Positions 54,101 to 62,964 of a stretch of 64,000 bases of DNA are shown here, piece by piece. Position 1 is the first letter of the stretch; each line of letters starts with the position of its first letter. The translations under genes were made by a program, and so were the position numbers. The notes beneath the pieces were generated by a model. That model had not been told where the DNA came from. It saw only the letters and a list, made by a program, of their open reading frames with translations, and searched no databases. The DNA is from Trachythela sp. YZ-2020 (taxonomy: Eukaryota; Cnidaria; Anthozoa; Malacalcyonacea; Clavulariidae), in NCBI GenBank assembly GCA_016169945.1, contig JADLSH010000073.1:682001-746000 (forward strand). The letters run 5' to 3'.

Positions 54101-55828
54101 CCATCTCTATGCGAGTTGTTTAATAAATCGTTGCGTCTTGGCCTGGTTCCATATGATTGGAAACTTGCCAATGTTGTTCCTGTTTATAAAAAAGGAGACA
54201 AAGAGTTCGTAGAGAACTATAGACCTATATCTCTTCTTTCCCTTGTTTCGAAAGTACTGGAACGCTGCGTTTTTAATAACATCAAAGAACACGTTTTCTC
54301 TCAAGTAAACTCTTGTCAACATGGCTTTGTCCCTAGGAAAAACTGTGTCACTCAACTTATTGAAGTTCTTGACAACATAGGAAGTCTACTAGATCGAGGC
54401 AAACAAATAGATGTCATTTATTTGGACATGTCCAAGGCTTTCGACAAGGTTAGCCATAAACGTCTTCTTCGCCGTCTCCGTGAGTTTGGCTTTGGTGGAA
54501 ACATTCTGAACTGGTTCCTTTCGTACCTTCAAGATCGGCGTCAACAAACGACCATACTTGGTGCAACATCATCACCTAATCCTGTTACATCAGGGGAACC
54601 TCAAGGCTCTATTCTTGGACCAATGTTATTCCTGCTCTATGAAAATGATTTACCCTGTTCTGCGAAGAATTCATCTATTGCGACTTACGCCGATGACACC
54701 AAGATCTTCAAAGAAATCAATACCACGAGTGATGCCCTAGCCTTACAGGAGGACCTAAAAACATTCGAATCCAGCTCCACTGATGCAGGTCTTCCTTTAA
54801 ATGCGTCTAAATGCAAAGCTCTACGGGTCACAAGAAAACACCACACTATTGAGTATCCTTACACTTTAGAAAATTCCACGTTAGAGAATTCAGAACATGA
54901 GCGGGATTTAGGCGTATGGATCACCAACAATTTGACTTGGCGCAAGCAGGTTTTGGAACAGTGCTCGAAAAGCAACCAACTACTGGGATACATCAAACGC
55001 TCAACAAGGAAAATTAGAAACTGCAAAGCTCGTCTATCCCTGTATACAACAATTGTCCGGTCGCAAATGGGGTATGCTACACAAGTTTGGACACCGCAGA
55101 CTGTCGACCTCATCGCTCGCTTGGAACGCGTGCAAAGACGTGCGTCGAAATACATCCTGGGCCTCCCTTTCCTTTCTGATGTCAATTATACCCAAAGGCT
55201 TCTTGATTTAAATCTTCTACCGTTAAGTTACTGGCACGAATATCTGGACATGGTCTTCTTCTACAAGACAAATTGCGGTATTACGACTCTCTCAGATACA
55301 GTTCTCCCTAAATATCAATCAACCTTAAGAAAAACAAGATCAGTGGATCCAAATAGCCCAAAGTACCAAATCAAGAAATGTCACACCTCAACATATCAAC
55401 AAACATATACCGTTAGATCAACAAGAATCTGGAATGCTCTACCAAGACCTATCACTAATAAATTAAACTCTCTGGCTACATTTAAGTATCTGTTACTGAA
55501 CTACTACCATTCTGCTCTCCAAATTAACTATGATATTGATGACCCTAGGACTTGGAAAACAATTTGCCTTAAATGCAATCAGGCTCGAGACTTGTCCAAA
55601 TCTCTTGCATGCTGTTTTTAGATGTATAATCATAACTGTAGTGTCCAAAGTTTTAAGTTTATATATATATATATATGTAGTTTGGGATCACAGTAATTGG
55701 CGAAAGCTGTTGTGATTACCCGGTCACAATTTTGTAAGTAACGTAATTGTGTATATTGACGTTATTTGTATGTAATGTGCTTATGTTGAAGATGTGACAA
55801 AGCTTATAAAATTAAAATTAAATTAAAT

Positions 55829-55859
<31 letters not shown>

Positions 55860-58800
55860 ACTAAAGTAGGGCGCACTGCAAGCTAATGGGTTAACAAGAG
55901 ACACTGGCAGATAGTTTTGTTAATCCATTAACTGGCAGTACTCTACCACTGACGAGTAAAATCGTCTGGCATTAGACAGAGTAAAATACTAAAGTAGGGC
56001 GCATCTTGGCGCATTTCAAGCTAATGGGTTGAACATGTCAACTTCGACAGTTGATATACTGTTCAGTGTTTACCCTCGTGAAATAAATTTGATTGATTGA
56101 TTGATTGAACTAATACTAATAAATAAATTAACTTAGAGTCTTCAACGTGAGGGGAGTATGCACTCAAAACACTCTTTAAACCTGGACTAAACTAACTATA
56201 TTGATACTGGATAGCTCTATAAGGTTCTATAGCTGTTTTCCCTAGAGGGCCCAGTAAGGATTATTCTTATTTGTCCGGTTTTTGGCAGAGTCAAACTGGT
56301 ATTTACAGATATAATTGTAGGACAATGTAGTCTACGGTGTTGACGACATTCTTCTATGTTCTTTGCAGGGATGGTCTGTATCCACTGATTATAATGGAAC
56401 GCAGACAAAGTCATGCTAATATTCAAAGGTACAAGATTGCTTTGATTAGCATTGTTGTTAATGAGAGGTTTATTCGAAAATCTGCCATGTCTGCTTGGCC
56501 CTCGCGTGGGATTGAGGTGAAATTATAATCCGGAAACTGCACTCCAATAATCGCCGTTGCAATTATTCTATATTCGTAGCGCAATGAAGTTTAACTTTGC
56601 ATACAAACTATGCATGATCGACAAAAAAACGGGCTTCGAGGCCGATCAAAAATATTTTACAGTAAGTTTCTGATATTCTATATTATCTAAACTAGTATAT
56701 TATCTAAACTCGTTGTATGTTTTTTAGTACTGGTATACAGCAGTTTATTCTTCTGAAATGGCTATATAAATAGTGTATAGAATCAGGAAAACGAAAAAAT
56801 ATTCGCAAAACAAGTCGAAAGTCAACAAACGAACTCTCATTTTTATCAAAAAAGATTATTTAGTTAACACAAAAAATTGAAAAAAATACAAGTAACGTCT
56901 ACTAGGAAGTTTTACCTGAGTAAAAATATTAATAAAGAGCTTTGAACCTCGTAAATAAAGTTTCTTTTTGCAAATATTAAACCGGTTTTCAAAAAATGCA
57001 TGTTTGTATTACCGATGATACCGCGCTTATCTCTCGCGCGAAAAAACTGGGACTAACTTTCAATATGGCTTCACATTTCCGGTCGGAGGTAGCGTTCCAG
57101 TTATATTTAGTTCAATGTCTCGAACTCGGTTAACATCCCCGTAAGAATTCCCTACTAATTTAGCTTTCCTCGACCGAATTTATCCGGTTATCTCGAACTT
57201 TACTGACTTCAGTTCGTTGTTTTTATCAGGGAATAAATACACGTATTTGATTTGCAACGTAAGCATGCACGTAAAACTGACTATGATAAAGAATGCACTC
57301 TTTCAATTTAAGATACCAACAGCACAGTTGTTAAATAAACTGTGTATTGACAGTGTTTATTTTATGGTTCACAAATAACAGTCGCATCAATGGGTCATTG
57401 GATCAGACACGTTAATTTAATTTCATTTCATAGTTATTATAATTATTTTTTTGTAATTTGACAATGATTCGGTTTCTCGAAACCCCGCTACTCGAACTTT
57501 TTGTTGCTCCCCTTGGCAGCTTGGCTGTTCGAGATAGCGGGGTTCTACCCAGTGAACTCTAAGTAGACTGGAACGATAACTCGGCCGCCATCTTTGAAGC
57601 CAAATTGAAGACCGCCATTGAAGGTCCGAAGCCGAAAATACACCGCCTAAAAAGCGTCGATTTTCTTACGCAAAACATCCTCATTGGAGCAAGATTAAAG
57701 GCTTAAAACAAACAACAATACTTGAACTTTAGTAGAAAACAAGTTTCAAGACCGTAGAAAGATTTTAACCTTATTTTTTTTAAATTTGAAGAGCGAAGTT
57801 TTCATCGGCACGTTCAAACTTGTCCAATATCTCGAATATAAAGCTGACACCCCTGAAGTTTTTGCAGTTGGTGGATGTAGACTACTTAGAACTATCCAGA
57901 AAACCAGGTTTCAATCTTTAAAATTGAAAAATTCGGATGAAAAAGCTATTTTTCTTTCTCATTTTCGCTAAAAAAGAGACTTTTGACTGAATTTCCCACT
58001 CCTCAAAACTCGTCTTAGTCCTTTTGAAAGTGCATTTTAGTCGCGCGGAACCGCGGGAACCCGCCTTTTGCTTCAAATTATGCATGAATTTGGCTTATAG
58101 AATAGAATCTTTATTTACCCACGGTGAACTTATCAGGATTTACATATATGGTACACTAACTAATTACAAAATTTTACAAACTAACAAATTACAGTTATAG
58201 CTCAATATAGAAATAATTATAAAATAAAAATACCTGCTTTCCATAAGTGCCGTGCAATAATATAATTTGTTAAAATTCAATCATTTAAAAAACCTACTAC
58301 AGCCCGATTTAAACACGCTGAGATTATTTGTTTTGCGTAGCTCAGTAGGAAGGCTATTCCAAAGCACAGCACCACTATAACCAAAGCTATTCTTTAGGTA
58401 GTTGGTCCGTGGCTTTGGAATAGCTAGTTTGCCTTCGGTGTCTCTCAATGAGTAGTTCGTGATGCTGCTACGGTCTATGAACATGGGACGCAAGTAATCG
58501 GGAGCGAGCCCATTAAGTGATTTATAGACCATAACAGCTTTTTCAAGCTTGCGCTGGGTATCGAGTTTTCTCCAGCCAAGCTTCTCTAGTAGAAAATCAG
58601 CAGCAATGTCATAGCTAGAAGATGTTAACACTCAATTTTTGAAGCTTATCAGCATAGGTTTTGTTACAATTATCCCAGATGACGCAGCAATAATTAAAAT
58701 GCGGTTGCACTAACGAGTCGTAAATGGAACAAAAGGCCTTACACGTTTTATAGCTCCAATGCTTGATGCAATCTTTTTAATTAGCTTATTGATATGCATA

Positions 58801-61800
58801 TTCCAAGACAGATTTTCATCAATCAGTACACCTAGAGACTTTGTAAGCGAAACCTGATTAACAGGGATCCCATCAATTTCCAGAGATGGTAATGGGCTCA
58901 ACGTACATAATCTTTGCCTTGAACCGATTAACATGAACTCTGTCTTGGATTGATTTAAAGTAAGCTTGTTTGCGATAAGCCACTCATTAACGTTGACAAG
59001 GTCTTGATTCAGATTCTGATTAATATCACGAACGTTATTGCTTGCCAACGTCAAATGAGTGTCGTCTGCATACATACGTGCCTGGGAATGTTCGAGGCAA
59101 TTAGGCAAATCATTTATATAATGATTAAGCCGGACCCAATCATAGGGCTTAATCATAGGAGTTAGCGTTCCAGTCTACTTAGAGTTCACTGGTTCTACCA
59201 TACTTTGTTTTTCATTGCTAGACCTCTAACGCCAGAGGAGGGAGAGGCGGAAGAGAGTTCTAATCCTCCCCCGGATGATGTCGAGACGAGACTGGTAAGT
59301 GTCATAGTAATGAACGTTAACGGGGGGGGAGGGCTCTACAGTCGTACGCTTGTGAAAGAAGCGCACTAAACAGGACTCGAAATAAGTACCGGTCACCGGT
59401 CAATGACCGGTAAATTATTTCAGTTTGACCGGCAAATATCCTCGTTACCGGACATGTATGACCGGTAGTTTTTTAATAAAAAATGTGTACATGACTGAGG
59501 TTTTTGTTTCCAATCATTGCATCAATTTCAGTTTGGAGAAAAGCGAGAGTCACGCTTCTAAAAAACACAGCAGGCATTGCGTTCACAACTTATGCTTGCA
59601 ACTCAAATTACACTTTATTTACTTTGTGGCTCAGAAGACAGAAACTTTGTGAGCAGGAATCTGCTGACGCTGACAAGCATTTGCTCTATTCGTCAGCGTC
59701 CAAATGATAAATATTCATGCGTAACAAAATGGATCTTGATCTTGGCTGTAGTGAGCAAAATTATCGGGCTCATGGGAAATTTTAATGCCAAATCGATCTG
59801 TCCAATGGAAATGCGAGTCAATTTTCAACTGCGAAATCCCAACCATCGTCACAAAAAGATGAAAACAGGCATGAAAAAAAACCAAGTGGAACTAGTAGAC
59901 TAATAATAATGAATTCTTAAAATACTAATTACAGTACACTTAAAATAGGTGCAGTTGCACTACATATAATAGGCACAAATGATAAAAAAAACCCACAAAA
60001 TTGACCGGCAAAATATCTTCGGTGACCGGTAAATTGAATTATTCACCGGTCATGATGACCGGCATACTTTCAAGAATTATTTCGAGGCCTGGCGCACTTT
60101 AAACTATTTATGAATGGATATATGAATTATGTACCAATTTTTTCCCAGGTGTTGAATATGAAATGTAAGACTAAAATCTCTGAACATCCTGGAAAGCGAA
60201 TGGTGAGAAATAGTTATGGCTCATATTTATTGCATGAAGCAGAATTGCAAGACATTTTCAACTTTCTTCTGGATAGGATTCTGGGTTTTCCCAACCTTCC
60301 TCAAAATAACTGGGAATTTCCCAACCAGCAGGCTTTTGTCTGGTAGGTTTGCCAGTTGGCCATTTCAGTATTGCTAGTCTGACTGAGTGCTGACTGTTGC
60401 TACTAATACTAGCCTGACTAGTCAATTGCTTACTGCTTTGCAATGTATTATTCAGTATTTCACTTTCAACCTTCCTTGCGGGAGATACCCGCATACCCGC
60501 AGCTTTTTTGCAACTCTGGCATAAAGTGATGCGAAATAATTTGACTATCGTATGCTCTTTAAATTTTTAGTGTTTTGGGCGGCGCTTATTCGGGGCGTCG
60601 CTCTTTAAAAACTATTCTTTCTTATCCCCCTTCAGAACGCAATAGCGCGTTTCCAAAGTTCTAGACGGAGAGTTAAACGACAAAGCAATTAGCATTGACA
60701 CATAATACAGGATAATAGATGTCCGAGGCTGATGAAACAATAGGCCTATAGCTTGCCAAATAGGCATATTACCTATTAGTAGAATCATACTAGTATACTA
60801 TTGCAAATGCTGTAATTTGATTGGCTACGCTACTCGCTATCTAATTGTCGATAGATAGCGAGTAGCGAAACAGCCATTTCCTCGGCGCGCTTTTTGGTGA
60901 ATTTATTTCAATAAATTATGAAAAACTATCACAATTGGTCACTATTTGTCATTATACTTGTTCATTTACTAATTGTATACTTTACAGTTAATACTTCACC
61001 TTCAGATGGATGATCAGATGAACAGATTGCTAACATGCGATTTAGAATCAGGTCTGTTTATGCAATCTTATTTCATTCAAATCGATTTTCAACAGATTTC
61101 AGGATGATTAAGTAATCTAATAATTGAGTTGATTTTTACGACTCATCAATTAACAATTAGTCGCCGAAGGTGAGGTGATTACAAGCCTATAGAAGTATAG
61201 TCAATGCATGAGTCACAGGTGAAGTAACTATAGGCTTGTATAATCACCGAGCATAACGATGAAAATGAGGATAAAATAATTTACAAACTAAACACTTAAG
61301 TGGTTGAGCCGTACGGAAAAAGTTTACATGTACATTTCAACAGTGAAAAAACGTTGCCTTTGGGAGAAAAATAGTGTATTTGTTATCGCTTACCTTTAAA
61401 AATGTCAAAAATATATCCTCCTTGAATTTAGCGGCACTTTTTTCATTTAAAACTTTGAATCAGGCTCAAAAAACCGATTTTTGTTTTAAATTTAGCAGCT
61501 CGCGAAGAAGCCATTTTGAAAAAAAGTGATCCACTGGGCAGCCAGTGGCTATCACTTTTTGAACGATCAATTTCGACCAATCAGAATGCGGGAAAAGCAA
61601 TAGCCACCTCACAATTTCTACTAATAATGAATATTTATCTTTCGACTTATAGAAGATAAAGCTGGTGAACTGGCGGAGGATTTAGTTAAACATGGATTTA
61701 TTAATCCAGTGAGTGTTTTTTTTATATTAGTTAAGAAATTTATTATAATCTTCCTTTTATTTTGAGCAGTTTTTGTATTGAATCTTTCGTATTGCTTATG

Positions 61801-62964
61801 AATACATTTTTTACTATTATTCGTGCTTTTAATGTTTTTGTTTCGTCTTTGTACAGGCTGACAAGGAACGTATCTCGACTTTAATGCAGACTCACTTGAA
61901 ACGGTAAGAGCATTAAATATTTTTAAAGCATCAAAGCGTCAATAATTTTTGAGATATGAGCTTTCAACAACAGTATATAAAAGTTGAAATATTTTTCAAG
62001 GCGACAATGGTTGCTGTCCAATTCACACATTTGGATAACTCGCGTTTTGTTCTAGTTTATGAAAGCGTAGGACAGAACAAGAAGTTTAAAAGAGTCTTAA
62101 AAAATTGCATTAGCCATTGGTGTTTCAACAAATTTAGAATATAATTATGTATTTCATTTATTTACTTAATCATGTAGCTAGATAATGCTTAGTTACCTAA
62201 TTGGTTCTATTTATATCGTTCCCTAACTATAGGCCTGTTATACAGTATAAAGAGTAATACATGGGTGCGCGGAAATACCAGATTTATTTCGAGTGTTGAA
62301 CATGATATCATGTTCAACACGAGAAATAAATCTGGTATTTCCAAGCGTCCATGTATTTTTCTCTTTATCATATAAAGGACAGTCTTTTCAAACAAAATAA
62401 AATAAAATAAAATATCCATTTTCATAAACTTCAAAAGCGATAATTTTCACATGTGAGATTATCATAAATAATCTCACATGTGAGATTATCATAAATAATC
62501 AGTTTTATCAGTGCTCGAAATCTCTTTAAAAAACTCATTAATAATTCATGAGGAAAAGACAAAGGAAATCACTACCGTGTCAGTGGTTCTATATGTGATA
62601 AAAAATCATGTTTTGATTTTCTCGGCTTAGACAATCTTTATTTTTAAAATTACTTCGCCAATGAACTCATAAGATGGGTCGTTTTTTAAGCCATTTAAAA
62701 CACTCGCAGTTCGTGCTTTATCAGATATAAAACACTCGTGCTGCGCACTCGTGTTTTATATCTGATAAAGCACTCCTGCTCGTGTTTTAAATAGTACATA
62801 AAGCACTATACTTTATATAATAAAATAAAATAATATTATATAGCTGTGAATTGGAATAACAAGCGTAAGCTAAATTATATAGTCTATACTCGTACATTAC
62901 TGCTCTATCAATCAAACTTTATATTACTATATATTTGCTTTTTAGTGAGGTAGCTGTGGCTTGA
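39196..62964 (+). CDS. NRBP: Nuclear receptor-binding protein (NRBP-family pseudokinase), 19 exons
   Basis: NRBP proteins are kinase-like adaptors tied to protein turnover and signalling. Coding exons: 39196-39333, 40199-40321, 43869-43910, 44715-44864, 45952-45992, 47162-47256, 48196-48276, 48802-48872, 49349-49441, 49551-49634, 51048-51187, 52129-52179, 56369-56428, 59222-59294, 60149-60202, 60988-61051, 61653-61708, 61857-61903, 62946-62964. They total 493 codons plus stop, with all phases closing. Hallmarks are SPCGRWEKRR and DTEEGVEVVWNEVQFS (no VAIK lysine). PPIVHGNLSCDTIF replaces HRD, LIKIGSVAPDT replaces DFG, and a C-terminal GFINPADKERISTL region is present. It is therefore expected to be catalytically impaired. 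Least certain are the exon 11 acceptor (51048 keeps the frame; 51070 does not, so a short VHSLKLL-type exon could be missed) and the terminal 19-nt exon. Confidence 0.93.
40926..43785 (+). mobile_element. Degenerate LINE in NRBP intron 2
   Basis: A coiled-coil-like ORF1 remnant lies at 40926-41195. Endonuclease-domain pieces are at 42033-42250 (KLFHLNAQSLKNRGHL, DILAISESWVN). A linker fragment is at 42617-42931. The RT core is missing. The C-terminal part is at 43270-43590 (LGWLPIKEHLLYRDAV, YKCINNQAPLYL). The 3' end is near GGGAATGTCAATTAATAAAT followed by (TA)n. Many stops and an internal deletion make it dead. It is sense-oriented to NRBP. Confidence 0.75.
44998..45424 (-). repeat. Dispersed repeat, copy 2 (inverted relative to 13199-13690)
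   Basis: Contains the reverse complement of the copy in ELP3 intron 9, including TTGTTTAATTAAAAGAAAGC, CGAATCCAAGGCCGAATTTT and CGCTCTTAAACGGCGGCC. The following 45424-45710 is rich in GAGAGTTGATGAGAGT motifs. Confidence 0.7.
46679..46708. repeat. Perfect 29-30-bp hairpin beside a hammerhead motif
   Basis: CAGCTTTTATAGC and GCTATAAAAGCTG are exact inverted repeats around a 3-base loop, about 30 bp upstream of the hammerhead-like core at 46736-46771. Probably part of the same Penelope-like terminal region. Confidence 0.75.
46736..46771 (+). ncRNA. Hammerhead-ribozyme-like motif (Penelope-type, minimal stem III)
   Basis: The core CTGACGA (46740-46746) is followed by stem II AGGGC-TTTA-GCTC, then GAAAC and GTC (46760-46767). 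Stem I can form between TCTC (46736-46739) and GAGA (46768-46771). Stem III would be only the ACGT of GAAACGTC. This layout is known for hammerheads in Penelope-like retroelements and retrozymes, which act as dimers. Activity here is inferred, not shown. Confidence 0.6.
47411..47450 (+). ncRNA. Degenerate hammerhead-like motif
   Basis: CAGACGA (core position 4 is A rather than U), stem II AGGGCCTTCGCTT, GAAACGTC, and a five-pair stem I (ACTTC with GAAGT). The architecture matches the motif at 46736-46771 about 0.7 kb upstream. The U4 substitution should abolish self-cleavage. Confidence 0.5.
47459..48055. mobile_element. Tc1/mariner-like foldback element, 597 bp, ~190-bp arms
   Basis: Ends CCGGGTGGCGCAAAA and TTTTGCGCCACTCGG are inverted repeats with TA on both outer sides. 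Long arms are mirrored (GTTTAAACTTGAGTAAACAT and the reverse; GCATTCAGCGATGTCTAACT and the reverse). No transposase frame is present. It lies in NRBP intron 6. Confidence 0.8.
48302..48702. mobile_element. GACCGGTCA-rich MITE, copy 2
   Basis: Ends CAGGGCTCAAAATAACGGCC and GGCCGTTATTTTGAGCCCTG, with multiple TTGACCGGTCA motifs. ATGTG flanks both sides. It lies in NRBP intron 7, about 25 bp after exon 7. Confidence 0.82.
49716..50310 (-). mobile_element. 5'-truncated LINE with (CAATA)n tail
   Basis: On the minus strand the frame 50310-49978 encodes an RT C-terminal tail (YSLRDNENKLFVPKPHTDYL, VVWNSLPTELRSAQSLSVFK). The 3' UTR then ends in ATAAAGTTTCAATA, followed by about 20 copies of the pentanucleotide CAATA (TATTG on plus, 49716-49815). 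The 72-residue plus ORF at 49599-49817 is partly this microsatellite. Confidence 0.85.
50353..50789. mobile_element. hAT-like MITE with GTACG iterations
   Basis: Ends CAGGGTTAAAAAATA and TATTTTTTTACCCCTG are inverted repeats. The inside is rich in GCGTACG/CGTACGC motifs. GTTAC flanks both sides. NRBP intron 10. Confidence 0.7.
51528..51818. mobile_element. MITE plus adjoining palindrome
   Basis: TTAGTAAAATTACATAGGTG at 51528 is mirrored by CACCTATGTAATTTTACTAA ending at 51713. Directly next to it, ACAATTATTCGCC...GGCGAATAATTGT (51714-51818) forms a second palindrome with GAATATCGGCGAATA mirrored. NRBP intron 11. Confidence 0.7.
52258..52437. repeat. ~150-200-bp repeat unit, left part, split by LINE
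   Basis: Same unit as at 35680-36185 (CCACTGACGAGTGAAATCGT, GCAAGCTAATGGGTTAACA). The last copy breaks at GACGAGTAAAA, where the LINE begins. The sequence resumes as TCGTCTGGCGTTAGACAGAG at about 55830. Confidence 0.8.
52498..53583 (+). pseudogene. LINE endonuclease ORF with 2A-like motif
   Basis: 361 codons. Near the N-terminus LLILLAGDVARNPGP resembles the 2A-like motif (DxExNPGP) known from CR1/L2-type LINEs, but the usual E is A. The APE-type endonuclease then follows: SINARSL, VNETWLK, SSYRPP, LAGDFNLPQISW and the catalytic TDHSIVNFDL. The frame ends just after NVPWMNGT. The protein would normally continue into the RT domain, so a frameshift truncates it here. Confidence 0.85.
53762..55621 (+). 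pseudogene. LINE reverse-transcriptase ORF
   Basis: 619 codons. RT motifs in order: KAHGPDGIPARLLKE, YRPISLLSLVSKVLERC, QHGFVPRKNC, IYLDMSKAFDKVSH, GEPQGSILGPMLF and the catalytic TYADDTKIF. The thumb and C-terminal region run to RSTRIWNALPRPITNKLNSL. It is the downstream half of a polyprotein that is interrupted upstream. Closest in style to CR1/Jockey-clade elements. Confidence 0.9.
55830..56035. repeat. ~150-200-bp repeat unit, right part
   Basis: Resumes the unit interrupted by the LINE (TCGTCTGGCGTTAGACAGAG...) and adds one more partial copy up to CAAGCTAATGGGTTGAAC. Confidence 0.8.
57549..59193. repeat. 27-bp inverted repeat flanking a 1.6 kb segment
   Basis: CCAGTGAACTCTAAGTAGAC-TGGAACG at about 57549-57575 is mirrored exactly at about 59166-59193. 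Between them lie non-repetitive sequence and the truncated LINE at 58098-59157. NRBP intron 13. Confidence 0.75.
58098..59157 (-). mobile_element. 5'-truncated LINE, RT half
   Basis: The minus-strand frame 59156-58710 starts within the RT domain (HYINDLPNCLEHSQARMYAD, catalytic YADDT, SKTEFMLIGS). A second frame, 58631-58281, gives the C-terminal tail (YSLRDTEGKLAIPKPRTNYL, VLWNSLPTELRKTNNLSVFK). The frame is broken between them. The 3' end on the minus strand is AAATAAAGATTCTATTC. The tail resembles the LINE at 49716-50310, so both may be one family. Confidence 0.85.
59371..60091. mobile_element. GACCGGTCA-rich MITE, copy 3 (721 bp)
   Basis: Ends CAGGACTCGAAATAAGTACC and GAATTATTTCGAGGCCTG, with many ACCGGTCA motifs near both ends. 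GCGCACTAAA and GCGCACTTTA flank it, an approximate duplication. It is longer than copies 1 and 2, with about 400 bp of extra interior (ORFs at 59425-59903). NRBP intron 14. Confidence 0.75.
60824..60866. repeat. Short palindrome
   Basis: GCTACGCTACTCGCTATCTA with its mirror TAGATAGCGAGTAGCG around TTGTCGA. NRBP intron 15. Confidence 0.6.
62248..62381. repeat. ~130-bp palindrome
   Basis: GAAATACCAGATTTATTTC is mirrored by GAAATAAATCTGGTATTTC, with a GTTGAACATGATATCATGTT centre. Flanking AAAGAGTAATACATGG and CCATGTATTTTTCTCTTT extend the fold. NRBP intron 18. Confidence 0.8.
62695..62791. repeat. ~95-bp palindrome
   Basis: AAAACACTCG..GTGCTTTATC and AGATATAAAACACTCGTG are mirrored by CACGAGTGTTTT-type arms. 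It resembles the palindrome at 16640-16746. It lies about 155 bp before the last NRBP exon. Confidence 0.75.

Larger units (their letters stand above)
52438..55830 (+). mobile_element. CR1/L2-like LINE, nearly full-length, in NRBP intron 12
   Basis: Inserted into the ~150-200-bp repeat, whose halves are at 52258-52437 and 55830-56035. It encodes an endonuclease frame and an RT frame, and ends with an (AAATT)n-like tail at about 55806-55832. The 5' start has a duplicated AACAAAGAAAGTTTAACT segment. The frames are separated by a frameshift near 53581 and a TAG near 53730, so it is probably inactive, although few other lesions are seen, which suggests a young insertion. Confidence 0.88.

Noticed and set aside
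52498..55621. Host gene encoding an RT-domain protein
   Set aside because: Endonuclease plus RT domains, an A/T-rich tail and insertion into a known repeat identify a LINE. A frameshift and a stop separate the two ORFs.
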